64,000 bases of DNA from Bacteroidales bacterium (GCA_017395245.1 JAFPVR010000116.1:1-64000); one strand, 5' to 3'; counted from the first letter of the stretch, positions 27,230 to 35,943 are shown. The notes: generated from the letters alone by a model not told the origin. Made by a program: numbers and translations.

Positions 27230-27910
27230 ATGAAAAAAGCAATATACACCATTCTTGCGGCCGTCGCCCTGTTTCTCTCCTCCTGCTCGCCTCAGTTCAC
27301 GCGGCTGGAGCAGTATCCGGGGATGTACGAGGCCAAGCCTGTCACTCTCGTGGTGATGCCGCCCATCAACAACACGTCTAATGTAGACGCTAAAGAATTG
27401 CTCTACACCTCCATCAGCTACCCGCTGGTCGAGGCCGGCTACTACGTCATCTCCCCGCATCTGACGATGGAGATGCTCAAAGCCGAGAGCGGATACGATG
27501 CCGAGATGCTGATTGAACGTGATGCGGCCATCTTCGCGCAGGTTTTCGGTGCCGACGCAGTGGTCTTCTCCGTCATCGACGAGTGGGCAAAGAAAGGCTT
27601 CGGCATCCAGACAAAGTTGCACTACATCATCAAGTCGACCAAGGACAACTCGGTCTTGTTCGAGCGCACCTGCGACCTCTATCTGGATCTCTCCAGCAGA
27701 AGCAGCAACAGTAGCGGGGGATTGTTTGGCGCGCTTGTCGACTTGACCGCCTCGGCGGTGAACACGGCGGTAACAAAGCCCATCGAGGCGGCTCGCAAGT
27801 GTAACCGCTATATTTTCAGCGACATCCCGCGCGGCAAGTACCACCCTGACTTCATGAACGACGGGGAGGTGGGGGCCAGCAAGAAGGACATCTCCGTGAC
27901 GGTGAGATAA
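27230..27910 (+). CDS. DUF799 (GNA1162-like) lipoprotein
   Basis: A protein of 226 residues with the lipobox LFLSSC. It matches the DUF799 family: TLVVMPPINNTSNVDAKE, YPLVEAGYYVISPHLTMEML and FGADAVVFSVIDEW. In Neisseria the homologue GNA1162 is an outer-membrane lipoprotein next to CsgG and DUF4810 genes. The C-terminal half has a Ser/Gly-rich low-complexity stretch (SSRSSNSSGGLFG). It probably belongs to the operon starting at 25447 even though a repeat block separates it. Confidence 0.88.
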   Translation: MKKAIYTILAAVALFLSSCSPQFTRLEQYPGMYEAKPVTLVVMPPINNTSNVDAKELLYTSISYPLVEAGYYVISPHLTMEMLKAESGYDAEMLIERDAAIFAQVFGADAVVFSVIDEWAKKGFGIQTKLHYIIKSTKDNSVLFERTCDLYLDLSSRSSNSSGGLFGALVDLTASAVNTAVTKPIEAARKCNRYIFSDIPRGKYHPDFMNDGEVGASKKDISVTVR

Positions 27911-27928
27911 TCGGGATGTGAGAAAATA

Positions 27929-27963
27929 AAAACGGGAGCCGCGGTTGCGACTCCCGTTTTTGT
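27929..27963 (+). terminator. Rho-independent terminator of the CsgG operon
   Basis: AAAACGGGAG / CTCCCGTTTT hairpin with a 12-base loop and a T-run; the A-run on the other side lets it also serve the convergent gene. Confidence 0.85.
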
Positions 27964-27981
27964 TTTCGCCCATTCTTCGTC

Positions 27982-29178
27982 CTATTTCGTGGCGTCGATG
28001 GCCTGTTTGATCAGCTGGAAGGTGGCTTCCGGATCGTTGTCGAGACCCATGGAGAAGCGGATGAGGCCTTCGCTCATGCCCATTTCCTTCTGGATGTCTT
28101 CGGGAACCTCGGAAGAGGTCGATTTGCCGGAGTTGCTGAACAGGGTCTTGAAGTAGCCGAGGCTGACGGCGAGGTAGCCCACGCCGAGCTCCTGCATCTT
28201 CTCCATGATGGCGCTGGCTCTTTCGGCCGTGCCCATGTCGATGGAGATCATGCCGCCGAAGCCGTAGCCGTCGTTCATCATCGATTTGAACAGCTCGTGG
28301 TCGGGATGCTCGGGAAGACCCGGATAGTTGTACTTGATGCCGGTCTCTTTGAAGCGTTTGGCGAGATACATGGCGTTCTCGCTGTGTTTCTTCATGCGGA
28401 TATGCAGGGTGTGCAGGTTCTTCTGGATGCTCGTGGAGCGGAAGGTGTCGAGCACGGGACCCAGCAACATGGCGGTGCCGGTGTTCACGTCAATCAGGGA
28501 GTTGATGTAGTCGGCGGAACCGCAGATGGCGCCGGCCACGCAGTCGTTCATGCCGTTCACATATTTGGTCATACTGTAGATGACGACATCCGCGCCCAAA
28601 CGGTAGGGAGAGAAGATCATCGGGGTGAAGGTGTTGTCAACCAGCAGCTTGGCACCGGCGGCGTGCGCAATCTTCGACAGCTCGGGAAGGTTGGCGATAC
28701 GCAGCAACGGGTTGTTCATCGTTTCGGTGTAGAGCACCTTGGTGTTCGGGCGGATGGCCTTCTTCACGGCGTCGAGGTCCTGCATGTTCACGAAGGTGAC
28801 ATCGACGTTGAACTTCTTGAGGTAGTTGTTCAGGAAGGCGAACGTGCCGCCGTAGGTGGTCATGCTGGAGACGATGTGGTCGCCGCTCTTCACTTCGTGC
28901 AACAAGGCAACGGTAATGGCGGCCATGCCGGAACCGGTCGTCCAGGCCAGCTCGGTGCCCTCGATGGCGGCCAATGACTGTGCCAAAGAGAGGGTGCTGG
29001 GGTTCCAGTGGCGGGAGTAGAGGAAGTAGCCCTCGGTCTCACCGTGGAAGGTGTCAGTCATGGTCTTGGCATGTTCGAACATGAACGTTGCGCTATCGCA
29101 GATAGCCGGGTTGACGCCACGGTAGGCATCTTTCTTGTCCAATCTTTCCAGGTTGGTTGCGGGATCGAATTTTTCCAT
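27982..29178 (-). CDS. Cys/Met metabolism PLP-dependent lyase/transferase
   Basis: A protein of 398 residues, fold-type I, gamma-family. The PLP lysine is Lys205 in YSMTKYVNG, preceded by the pyridine-binding LLVDNTF (Asp181) and by TGSGMAAITVAL. Members include methionine gamma-lyase, cystathionine gamma-synthase and O-acetylhomoserine sulfhydrylase; sequence alone does not decide, though the length and MNDCVAGAICG after the lysine suggest a methionine gamma-lyase-like enzyme. It stands alone, with its own promoter at 29215-29222 divergent from the methyltransferase. Confidence 0.85.
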   Translation of the reverse strand: MEKFDPATNLERLDKKDAYRGVNPAICDSATFMFEHAKTMTDTFHGETEGYFLYSRHWNPSTLSLAQSLAAIEGTELAWTTGSGMAAITVALLHEVKSGDHIVSSMTTYGGTFAFLNNYLKKFNVDVTFVNMQDLDAVKKAIRPNTKVLYTETMNNPLLRIANLPELSKIAHAAGAKLLVDNTFTPMIFSPYRLGADVVIYSMTKYVNGMNDCVAGAICGSADYINSLIDVNTGTAMLLGPVLDTFRSTSIQKNLHTLHIRMKKHSENAMYLAKRFKETGIKYNYPGLPEHPDHELFKSMMNDGYGFGGMISIDMGTAERASAIMEKMQELGVGYLAVSLGYFKTLFSNSGKSTSSEVPEDIQKEMGMSEGLIRFSMGLDNDPEATFQLIKQAIDATK

Positions 29179-29214
29179 TTTTATGCTTAATTTAGGATGT
29201 TAAATTTGAGGTGG

Positions 29215-29222
29215 CAAAAGTA
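29215..29222 (-). promoter_or_regulatory. Bacteroidetes -7 element (PLP enzyme)
   Basis: TACTTTTG on the minus strand, 36 bases before ATG 29178. Confidence 0.65.
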
Positions 29223-29269
29223 CAATTTTTTTGGTTACTTCGCTTGTGAAATTGAATAGAATAATTGTG

Positions 29270-29277
29270 TATTTTTG
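29270..29277 (+). promoter_or_regulatory. Bacteroidetes -7 element (methyltransferase)
   Basis: TATTTTTG, 30 bases before ATG 29308. Confidence 0.65.
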
Positions 29278-29307
29278 CCGCTGTTTTAACCTAATACGAG
29301 TTGTTAT

Positions 29308-30003
29308 ATGGAAATAGCAGGCCATACGGTCAATTTTAAAAAGATTGTCCGCTTTTTTCTGAAGTTGTTTCTGAAAAGGTCGTTGAGGCAGAAGCGGAGA
29401 ATCCGGAAGTACATGCGGAGCGCCCAGGAACCCAAGTTGCAGATCGGATGCGGCGGGAACCTCCTGGAAGGCTGGCTGAACACCGGCATCTCTTATCAAG
29501 AATGCCGCGACGGGGTTTACTTGAATGCGGGGAAGCGTTTCCCTTTTCCTGACGCTACGTTCGACTATATCTTTTCGGAACATCTGTTCGAGCATCTGAC
29601 GTATCCGCAGGCCATGAACATGCTGAAAGAGAGTTACCGGGTGCTGAAGCCGGGCGGTGTCATGCGGGTGGCCACCCCGAACCTCCGTTTCCTGTTAGGC
29701 TTGTATCAAGAGCCGGATAACCCTCTACACAAACGGTATATTGAATATTCAGCCAAGAGTGGGAACCTTCCTCCGACGGCTGTTTTTGTCATCAACCGCT
29801 TCCACACCGCTTGGGGACATCAAATCATTTACGACAAGGAGACCCTCTCCAATCTGCTGGAACAGAACGGATTCAAGGACATTTGCGAGTGCGAAGTGAG
29901 CCAAAGCAGTCATCCTGCGCTGAATGGTGTAGAGGGCCATTTCAAGTCGTTGCCCGCTGAATTTAACAGCTTGGAAACGATGGTGTTGGAAGCAACCAAA
30001 TAG
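29308..30003 (+). CDS. SAM-dependent methyltransferase
   Basis: A protein of 231 residues with a class I fold. Motif I is LQIGCGGNLLEGWLN, followed by FPFPDATFDYIFSEHLFEHL and the acidic motif; ESYRVLKPGGVMRVATPNL is the usual type 11 post-motif. The N-terminus is strongly basic (FLKRSLRQKRRIRKYM), perhaps membrane-surface or nucleic-acid associated. The substrate is not predictable; neighbours give no hint. Its TAG stop (30001-30003) is the first three bases of a TAGGAGC-type palindrome. Confidence 0.85.
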   Translation: MEIAGHTVNFKKIVRFFLKLFLKRSLRQKRRIRKYMRSAQEPKLQIGCGGNLLEGWLNTGISYQECRDGVYLNAGKRFPFPDATFDYIFSEHLFEHLTYPQAMNMLKESYRVLKPGGVMRVATPNLRFLLGLYQEPDNPLHKRYIEYSAKSGNLPPTAVFVINRFHTAWGHQIIYDKETLSNLLEQNGFKDICECEVSQSSHPALNGVEGHFKSLPAEFNSLETMVLEATK

Positions 30004-30056
30004 GAGCTGCGGCATTCGTGCCGCAAAAAAAGCCGCCAGGAATGGCGGTGCTCCTA
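30001..30056. repeat. TAGGAGC-type palindrome (supplies methyltransferase stop)
   Basis: TAGGAGC at 30001 and its complement GCTCCTA at 30050 bound two small hairpins, GCGGCATTCGTGCCGC and GCCGCCAGGAATGGCGGT. The latter is also the first unit of the following tandem array. Confidence 0.75.
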
Positions 30057-30188
30057 AAACAAAGCCGCCAGGAATGGCGGTGCTCCTAAAACAAAGCCGC
30101 CAGGAATGGCGGTGCTCCTAAAACAAAGCCGCCAGGAATGGCGGTGCTCCTAAAACAAAGCCGCCAAGGATGGCAGCGCTCCTAAAAC
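30029..30188 (+). repeat. Five tandem 32-bp repeats
   Basis: Units start at 30029, 30061, 30093, 30125 and 30157, each AAAGCCGCCAGGAATGGCGG plus TGCTCCTAAAAC. The first four are identical apart from an edge; the fifth has three changes. Each can fold into a GCCGCCA/TGGCGGT hairpin. There are no spacers, so it is not a CRISPR. It ends 16 bases before nqrA. Confidence 0.92.
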
Positions 30189-30204
30189 AACAAATACCAT
30201 AACA

Positions 30205-31551
30205 ATGAATATCAAGATCGCCAAAGGTTTGGATCTGAAGCTGGCCGGTGCCGCTCCCGACATGCGGCTGGATTTCGCCTGCTCGGAAACATTCCACATT
30301 AAGCCGTCTGACTTCCGCTGGCTGAAGCCGAAACTGCTCGTGCAGGTGGGTGACCGCGTGGAGGTCGGCACCCCGCTGTTCTGCGACAAACAGGACGAAC
30401 GAGTGGTCGTCGTATCCCCTGTGAAGGGAACCGTGAAGGATATTGTGCGCGGTGAGAAACGGGTCATCGAAGAGGTCAGGATAGATAGGGACCAGGACTT
30501 GATTATAGATAACAGAATCGATTTCAACACCCCTACTGATGGAGATAGTGTTCGTAAGTTAATGTTACAGTACGGTTTATGGCCCAGTCTGCGGCAACGT
30601 CCGTTTGCCATCATTCCCAGTCCCGACAGCAAGCCGAAATCGATCTTCATTCCCTGCTTCGACAGCAACCCGCTCGCCCCCGACTTCAACGTGTTGATGT
30701 GCGGACCGGATATCTTCCTTCAGTCCGGAATCCAAATGCTGCAACTGGCCGCTGGCGACGTGCCCATACACTTGTGTATGCGCGAAGGTGCCGACAACCA
30801 ATTCTTTGAAACCGTCGAGAACGTACAAAAGCACTACATCAGCGGTCCGCATCCAGCAGGAAACGTCGGTACGCACATCCACCACATTGACCCCATAAAT
30901 AGAGGCGATATCGTCTGGTATATTGACCCGCAGGAGGTTGCCCGCATCGGACAATTCTTTGCCGAACATACCCTGCAATTCGGAAAAACCGCTGCGTTGA
31001 CAGGTCCTGTCGTCAAAAATCCCGGCTATTTCCACACGGTATATGGTGCCGACCTTACGGCACTGCTCACAGACAACCTCACGCAGGAGAACGTCCGCCT
31101 AATCAGCGGCAGTGTGCTGAGTGGCAGCAAATTGGGTAAATGTCCGACGTTAGGATTCTACGACCGTCAGGTTACCGTCATCGCAGAGGGTGGACAGCGG
31201 GAGATTCTCGGATGGCTTCTGCCGGGTCTCAAGAAATGGAGCCTTTCGCACACCTTCCTTTCCTGGCTCACCCCCAAGCGTACCTACGACGTGAGCACCT
31301 CCCTCCACGGCGGCCGCCGCGCCGTCATGATGACCGACGTTTACGACAAAGTCTTCCCTCTTGACCTCATGCCCCTGCAACTGCTCAAAGCCTGCGAAAT
31401 CAAGGACATCGAACAGATGGAAGCCCTCGGCATCTACGAGGTCGATAGCGAGGACTTCGCCCTCTGCGAGCTCGTCTGTCCCTCGAAGAAAGAGTGGCAG
31501 CGGATTGTGGAAGATGCGATTTTTGAATGTAGAATGCAGAATGTAGAATGA
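30205..31551 (+). CDS. nqrA: Na+-translocating NADH:quinone reductase subunit A
   Basis: A protein of 448 residues, the usual NqrA length, starting MNIKIAKGLDLKLAG. NqrA is the cytoplasmic quinone-site subunit of the NQR sodium pump. Recognisable segments are FHIKPSDFRWLKPKL, VVVVSPVKGTVKDIVRGEKR and SGSVLSGSKLG. The last ~10 residues (ECRMQNVE) are encoded by the GAATGTAGAATGCAGAATG word array, so the native C-terminus may have been replaced. It is first in the nqr set, but the next gene is a fucosidase, not nqrB. Confidence 0.92.
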   Translation: MNIKIAKGLDLKLAGAAPDMRLDFACSETFHIKPSDFRWLKPKLLVQVGDRVEVGTPLFCDKQDERVVVVSPVKGTVKDIVRGEKRVIEEVRIDRDQDLIIDNRIDFNTPTDGDSVRKLMLQYGLWPSLRQRPFAIIPSPDSKPKSIFIPCFDSNPLAPDFNVLMCGPDIFLQSGIQMLQLAAGDVPIHLCMREGADNQFFETVENVQKHYISGPHPAGNVGTHIHHIDPINRGDIVWYIDPQEVARIGQFFAEHTLQFGKTAALTGPVVKNPGYFHTVYGADLTALLTDNLTQENVRLISGSVLSGSKLGKCPTLGFYDRQVTVIAEGGQREILGWLLPGLKKWSLSHTFLSWLTPKRTYDVSTSLHGGRRAVMMTDVYDKVFPLDLMPLQLLKACEIKDIEQMEALGIYEVDSEDFALCELVCPSKKEWQRIVEDAIFECRMQNVE

Positions 31552-31578
31552 TGAATGCTGAATGCTGAATGCTGAATA
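31522..31578. repeat. GAATGTAGAATGCTGAATGC word array
   Basis: About eight GAATGCT/GAATGTA words, beginning inside the 3' end of nqrA and running past its stop. Relatives at 55207 and 62622. Confidence 0.75.
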
Positions 31579-31611
31579 GGAGACGTAAAACCTCAATATA
31601 TTAAAACATCA

Positions 31612-31674
31612 TTCCTTGAAAGCCCTGTAAGGGCGTCGTATGTCAGCCCAGGGTGAACGAAGTGAGCCCTGGGA
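31612..31674. repeat. 61-bp dispersed repeat, inverted copy
   Basis: CCTTGAAAGCCCTGTAAGGG followed by CAGCCCAGGGTGAACGAAGT, the inverted relative of the 9199 tandem units. It lies between nqrA and the fucosidase. Confidence 0.7.
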
Positions 31675-31707
31675 ACGATAAACGGTAAACGATAAATGAT
31701 GAATAGT

Positions 31708-33534
31708 ATGCGAAAAACAATAACGATAATCATATTCATTTTAGCTGCGATTGCGGCGCAAGCACAGCAAAAAACGGTCCAGCCCACCTGGTCCTCCCTC
31801 AACGATCGTGGTTACCCGCAGTGGTTCCGATACGAGAAGTTAGGCATTTTCATCCATTGGGGACTATACTCCGTTCCCGCGTACGCCTCGAAAGAGGGCT
31901 ACGGCGAGTGGTTCTACCGAGGGCTGATGCAGCATGTGCCCGAGCGGACGCGCATTATGAGCCTCTATGCCGACACCACCAAGCCGACCTTCGAACAATA
32001 TGCCGAACTGACAAAGTATTGGCACGCAGAGCTTTGGAACCCCGACGACTGGGCGCAGATGTTCAAGGATGCCGGGGCGCAATATGTCGTCCTCGTCACC
32101 AAGCACCACGACGGCTACTGCCTGTGGGACAGTCCGCAGCAGCCGCAATGGAACAGCGTGGTGAGCGGTCCGAAGCGCAACATTGTGGAGGAACTGACGA
32201 ACGCGGTGCGGGCGAAGGGGCTGCGCATGGGCCTCTACTACTCGCTGCCCGAATGGACCAACCCGCGCCACATCTGGATGCAGGACCCCGACGACTCCAT
32301 TGCCGATTATGTCGATAACTACATGGTGCCGCAGTTCAAGGATTTGGTGACGCGCTACAAGCCGGACCTCATCTTCTCCGACGGTGACTGGAACAATTCC
32401 GCAGAGCAGTTTCATTCTCCAGAGTTGATCAGCTGGTATTACAATACCGTAGGTCCCGATGCTATCGTCAACAACCGTTGGGGCAACGGCACGAAGCACG
32501 GCTTCCTGACCCCCGAGTACAGCGCGGGTATCGCCAACACGGAGGTTCCGTGGGCCGAGTGTCGTGGATTCGGGCGTAGCTTCGGTCTCAACCGCAACGA
32601 AGACCTAGACAACTACATGACCGACAAGGAGTTGATACAGCATTTCGTGGAACTGGTGGCGCACGGCGGCGGCATGACCCTCAACGTGGGTCCAAACGCC
32701 GACGGCACCATTCCGCTCATCCAGCAGGAACGGCTCCGCAGTCTCGGCAAATGGTTGGAAATCAACGGTGCGGCCATTTACGGGGCACTGCCGAATGATG
32801 TACCATGCCAGCGGGAGAAAACTTCAGCCCAACTGACACCCTCGAAGACCATCAATTTCGACTGGGTGCGCAACGCGCCGATGCGGGAGGTGACGCCAGA
32901 CCATTTCGACATCCATTGGAGTGGGACAATCACCGTACCCGCCGACGGCAAGTTCACTTTCAAGGTTTCCGCTGACGATGTTATGACCGTGACACGCCGT
33001 ATCACCTACACCGAAGACACGCTTCTGCATGTCAGCAAAGGCGGTGCCGGGACGCAAATCCCGCAAACGACCCTCTATTTGCAAAAAGACGAGACACTGA
33101 ACTTGGAGGTTTATTACCATGAGGAGGATATGGAGGCTACGGCTTCGCTGACGTGGAGTTGCGACGGAGGTGCAGAGGAACCGGTACCGGCAAATTGGCA
33201 GGGCGAAGTCACATGGGAGCGCACCACCCGATGCTTCACTTTTGACGATGGCAACTTCTACATTATAGAGTTTGAAAGACCCAGCCAACTTGAGCCGTTG
33301 GTCATCAAGAATATGCCCAAACTAAATCCGAAAGATGGGATGATCCTGTTAGGCACGGAGTATGAGGTGAGCTGCCACGGCGAAAAAGGGGAAGCCTACA
33401 CCATGCTGAAGTGGAAACAGGACAAGAAGGGAACCCTTACCATCGACTTTTCCGACATCGACACCAAGAAGTTGAATGAGTTGGAGAATGCGTGGGTAAT
33501 CCGGGTCATTTCTTTTGAGACACTTAAGCGATAA
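31708..33534 (+). CDS. GH29 alpha-L-fucosidase with PA14-like C-terminal domain
   Basis: A secreted protein of about 608 residues; ATG 31708 (MRKTITIIIFILAAIAAQAQ) gives the best signal peptide, with ATGs at 31696 and 31699 also in frame inside repeat-like sequence. The GH29 barrel shows FIHWGLYSVPAYASK, VLVTKHHDGYCLWDS, and LIFSDGDWNN containing the nucleophile Asp. A PA14/carbohydrate-binding-like domain (about 385-505) contains FTFKVSADD. It releases fucose from host or plant glycans. It interrupts nqrA-nqrB, and nqrB has its own promoter after it. Confidence 0.92.
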   Translation: MRKTITIIIFILAAIAAQAQQKTVQPTWSSLNDRGYPQWFRYEKLGIFIHWGLYSVPAYASKEGYGEWFYRGLMQHVPERTRIMSLYADTTKPTFEQYAELTKYWHAELWNPDDWAQMFKDAGAQYVVLVTKHHDGYCLWDSPQQPQWNSVVSGPKRNIVEELTNAVRAKGLRMGLYYSLPEWTNPRHIWMQDPDDSIADYVDNYMVPQFKDLVTRYKPDLIFSDGDWNNSAEQFHSPELISWYYNTVGPDAIVNNRWGNGTKHGFLTPEYSAGIANTEVPWAECRGFGRSFGLNRNEDLDNYMTDKELIQHFVELVAHGGGMTLNVGPNADGTIPLIQQERLRSLGKWLEINGAAIYGALPNDVPCQREKTSAQLTPSKTINFDWVRNAPMREVTPDHFDIHWSGTITVPADGKFTFKVSADDVMTVTRRITYTEDTLLHVSKGGAGTQIPQTTLYLQKDETLNLEVYYHEEDMEATASLTWSCDGGAEEPVPANWQGEVTWERTTRCFTFDDGNFYIIEFERPSQLEPLVIKNMPKLNPKDGMILLGTEYEVSCHGEKGEAYTMLKWKQDKKGTLTIDFSDIDTKKLNELENAWVIRVISFETLKR

Positions 33535-33539
33535 TTTAT

Positions 33540-33547
33540 TACTTTTG
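33540..33547 (+). promoter_or_regulatory. Bacteroidetes -7 element (nqrB)
   Basis: TACTTTTG, 16 bases before ATG 33564, so nqrBCD can be expressed without nqrA. Confidence 0.6.
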
Positions 33548-33563
33548 CCAACTTTTTAGAGAA

Positions 33564-34646
33564 ATGTCAAAGAAACCACATAGATTTAACGCCCTGATCG
33601 ACGCCATGGACACGTTCCTGCGCACGCCCGCGACGGTCACGGACGGTCGTTGCCACGTGCGCGATGCGGTGGATATGAAGCGCATCATGATCACGGTGAT
33701 GATTGCGCTGACCCCCGCGTTGGTTTTCGGCTGGTGGAACGTTGGTTTTCAACACTTCGATATGATTAATAATGGTGGTAGCATTGCAACTCGTTGGCAA
33801 TGTCTCTGGTACGGCTTCCTGAAGTGGCTGCCGTTGGTCATTGTGACCTACGTGAGCGGACTCGGGGTGGAGGTGCTTTTTGCGCAGATCCGCAAGGAGG
33901 AAGTCGCGGAAGGTTTCTTTGTCACGGGCTTTCTCATCCCCATGATTATGCCGCCCGATGTGCCATTGTGGATTGTTGCGGTGGCCACCATCTTCGCCGT
34001 GATTTTCGGCAAGGAGGTCTTCGGCGGTACGGGCTACAACTTCTTGAACCCTGCACTGTTAGCCCGTGCTTTCGTCTTCTTCGCCTACCCGTCGGTGATT
34101 TCCGGCGACCAAGTCTGGGTCTCCGGTGTTGATGCCGTTACGTGCGCGACCCCGTTATCCTTCGTCATGAACGGTCACCCCGAGGCGGTGCCTTCCACGG
34201 CGATGCTGTTCTTTGGTACTATCCCCGGCTGCATCGGGGAGACCTGCAAATTGGCCATTCTGCTCGGTGCGGCCATCCTCCTCGTTACGCAGGTGGCCGA
34301 CTGGCGCATTATGCTCTCCGTCTTCACCGGCGGCTATCTGACGGCGGCCATCTTCCATGTCACAGGACTTTGTCCCGTCGAAGCCCATGACCAACTGCTG
34401 ATGGGTGGCTTCATGTTTGGCGCGGTCTTCATGGCCACCGACCCCGTCACCGCTGCGCACACCCGCGACGGCAAGTACATTTATGGACTGCTCATCGGCA
34501 TCCTCGCCATCCTCATCCGCACCCTCAACAAGGGCTACCCCGAAGGCATGATGCTCGCCATCCTGCTGATGAACATCTTCGCCCCGCTCATCGACTACTG
34601 CGTGGTCCAAAGGCACATTAAACGACGGGTGAGACGTAAGACTTGA
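33564..34646 (+). CDS. nqrB: Na+-translocating NADH:quinone reductase subunit B
   Basis: A membrane protein of 360 residues, slightly short for NqrB. It carries FMN on a Thr: the motif here is AVTCATPLSF, with Thr196 in the place of the conserved SGAT Thr, so a Cys replaces the Gly. HVRDAVDMKRIM near the N-terminus and GGTGYNFLNPALLARAF are typical. It contributes the sodium channel region and the riboflavin site. The last residues, RRVRRKT, run into the AAGACTTGAGACTT array. Confidence 0.93.
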   Translation: MSKKPHRFNALIDAMDTFLRTPATVTDGRCHVRDAVDMKRIMITVMIALTPALVFGWWNVGFQHFDMINNGGSIATRWQCLWYGFLKWLPLVIVTYVSGLGVEVLFAQIRKEEVAEGFFVTGFLIPMIMPPDVPLWIVAVATIFAVIFGKEVFGGTGYNFLNPALLARAFVFFAYPSVISGDQVWVSGVDAVTCATPLSFVMNGHPEAVPSTAMLFFGTIPGCIGETCKLAILLGAAILLVTQVADWRIMLSVFTGGYLTAAIFHVTGLCPVEAHDQLLMGGFMFGAVFMATDPVTAAHTRDGKYIYGLLIGILAILIRTLNKGYPEGMMLAILLMNIFAPLIDYCVVQRHIKRRVRRKT

Positions 34647-34722
34647 GACTTGAGACTTAAGACTTGAGACTTGAGACTTAAGACTTAAGACTTGAAACTT
34701 GAAACCTGAAACTTGAAACCCA
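34634..34722. repeat. AAGACTTGAGACTTAAGACTT word array
   Basis: About nine GACTTAA/GACTTGA words then GAAACTTGAAACCTGAAAC, filling the whole nqrB-nqrC gap. Confidence 0.8.
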
Positions 34723-34724
34723 GA

Positions 34725-35339
34725 ATGAAGAACTTCACCAACACCTACATCTTCCTATACATCACCGCGTTAGTCGTCGTCATCGCCGTGGTGCTCACCC
34801 TCGTTTACACAGGATTGGCGCCGCGTCGTGACCGCAACAAGCAAGCCGAAAAGTGCCAGCAGATCCTGCGGGCGGCGGGTCATGATATCGACCGTTCGAA
34901 AGCCGTGGAGGCGTTCTCGAATCTTGCCGAGCCGCTGACCGAAGATGGCCAGCAGTATCGGGTTGTCTGTTCCGACGGCACCTCCGGCATTGCCGTGCGC
35001 CTCGACGGCAAAGGACTTTGGGGGCCGATTTGGGGCTATGCGGTGGTTTCGGCGGACGGACAGATGCTCAAAGGTGTCAGTTTCGACCACAAGTCCGAAA
35101 CGCCTGGTTTGGGTGCGAAGATTACCGAAGGGGCGTTTATGAAAGCTTTCGAAGGGAAGAAACTCTACGACAAGGATGGCAATTTCGTGTCTGTCAGGGT
35201 GTTGAAGCCGGGCACCTCCCCCGAAATCGATGACGAGAACCGTGTGGACGCCATCTCCGGCGCGACGATCACTTCCCGCGGAGTGGATGATATGATGCGG
35301 TCCTCAATTCACAATTCACAATTCACGATTCACAATTAA
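34725..35339 (+). CDS. nqrC: Na+-translocating NADH:quinone reductase subunit C
   Basis: A protein of 204 residues starting at ATG 34725 (an upstream TTG lies in the repeat). One N-terminal TM (YIFLYITALVVVIAVVL) and an FMN-binding domain. The covalent FMN Thr is Thr181 in DAISGATITSRGV. Normal NqrC continues past this point; here it ends quickly in SSIHNSQFTIHN, which is encoded by an ATTCACAATTCACAATTCAC array. It transfers electrons from the 2Fe-2S center in D/E to the FMN of NqrB. Confidence 0.92.
   Translation: MKNFTNTYIFLYITALVVVIAVVLTLVYTGLAPRRDRNKQAEKCQQILRAAGHDIDRSKAVEAFSNLAEPLTEDGQQYRVVCSDGTSGIAVRLDGKGLWGPIWGYAVVSADGQMLKGVSFDHKSETPGLGAKITEGAFMKAFEGKKLYDKDGNFVSVRVLKPGTSPEIDDENRVDAISGATITSRGVDDMMRSSIHNSQFTIHN
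35300..35339. repeat. ATTCACA word array inside the nqrC 3' end
   Basis: Five AATTCACA/GATTCACA words that are translated as the last ~12 residues of NqrC. The related TTCACAGTTCACAG array is at 5026-5050. Confidence 0.75.
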
Positions 35340-35343
35340 TGCC

Positions 35344-35943
35344 ATGAAAAAATACCTCGGACCTCTCAGCAAAGACAACCCGATTTTGGTGCAGACCCTT
35401 GGTGTCTGTTCGGCGTTGGCGGTGACCGCGCAGCTCAAGCCTGCCGTGGTCATGGCCCTCTCCGTGACCGTGGTGTGCGCCTGTTCCAACTTTTTCATCT
35501 CGCTGATGCGCAATACGATACCGCCGCGCATCCGCATTATCGTGCAGTTGCTCGTGGTCTCCTTCTTCGTCATCTTGGTGGATTTGCTGTTGCAGTCGTA
35601 CCTCTACGATGTGAGCAAGATGCTATCGGTGTTCGTCGGGTTGATCATCACCAACTGTATCATAATGGGCCGGTTGGAGGCTTTCGCCTTGTCACACAAG
35701 CCGTTGTCCTCGCTCATGGACGGCATGATGAACGGCCTCGGCTATGGCTTGGTGCTCGTCGTGGTGGCCTTCTTCCGTGAACTTCTCGGTTCGGGCACAC
35801 TGTGGAACCACCAAGTCGTCCCGGATAGCTGGTACGCCGCCGGCTATCTCAACAACGGATTGATGATTCTGCCGCCGATGGCGTTGATATTGGTCGGGGT
35901 GATTATTTGGGCGAAGGGGCCAAGAACCAAGGTGGGTGCCTGA
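35344..35943 (+). CDS. nqrD: Na+-translocating NADH:quinone reductase subunit D
   Basis: A membrane protein of 199 residues, full length, starting MKKYLGPLSKDNPILVQTLG. The NqrDE/RnfAE family motifs are present: LGVCSALAVT with the Fe-S-ligand Cys, and TNCIIMGRLEAFA with the second conserved Cys. With NqrE it forms the two half-buried inner-membrane subunits holding a 2Fe-2S center. nqrE should follow directly but is 1.56 kb away because a toxin-antitoxin pair lies between. Confidence 0.94.
   Translation: MKKYLGPLSKDNPILVQTLGVCSALAVTAQLKPAVVMALSVTVVCACSNFFISLMRNTIPPRIRIIVQLLVVSFFVILVDLLLQSYLYDVSKMLSVFVGLIITNCIIMGRLEAFALSHKPLSSLMDGMMNGLGYGLVLVVVAFFRELLGSGTLWNHQVVPDSWYAAGYLNNGLMILPPMALILVGVIIWAKGPRTKVGA

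Noticed and set aside
30029-30188. Possible CRISPR array
   Set aside because: The 32-bp units are directly tandem with no variable spacers, and no cas genes are present.
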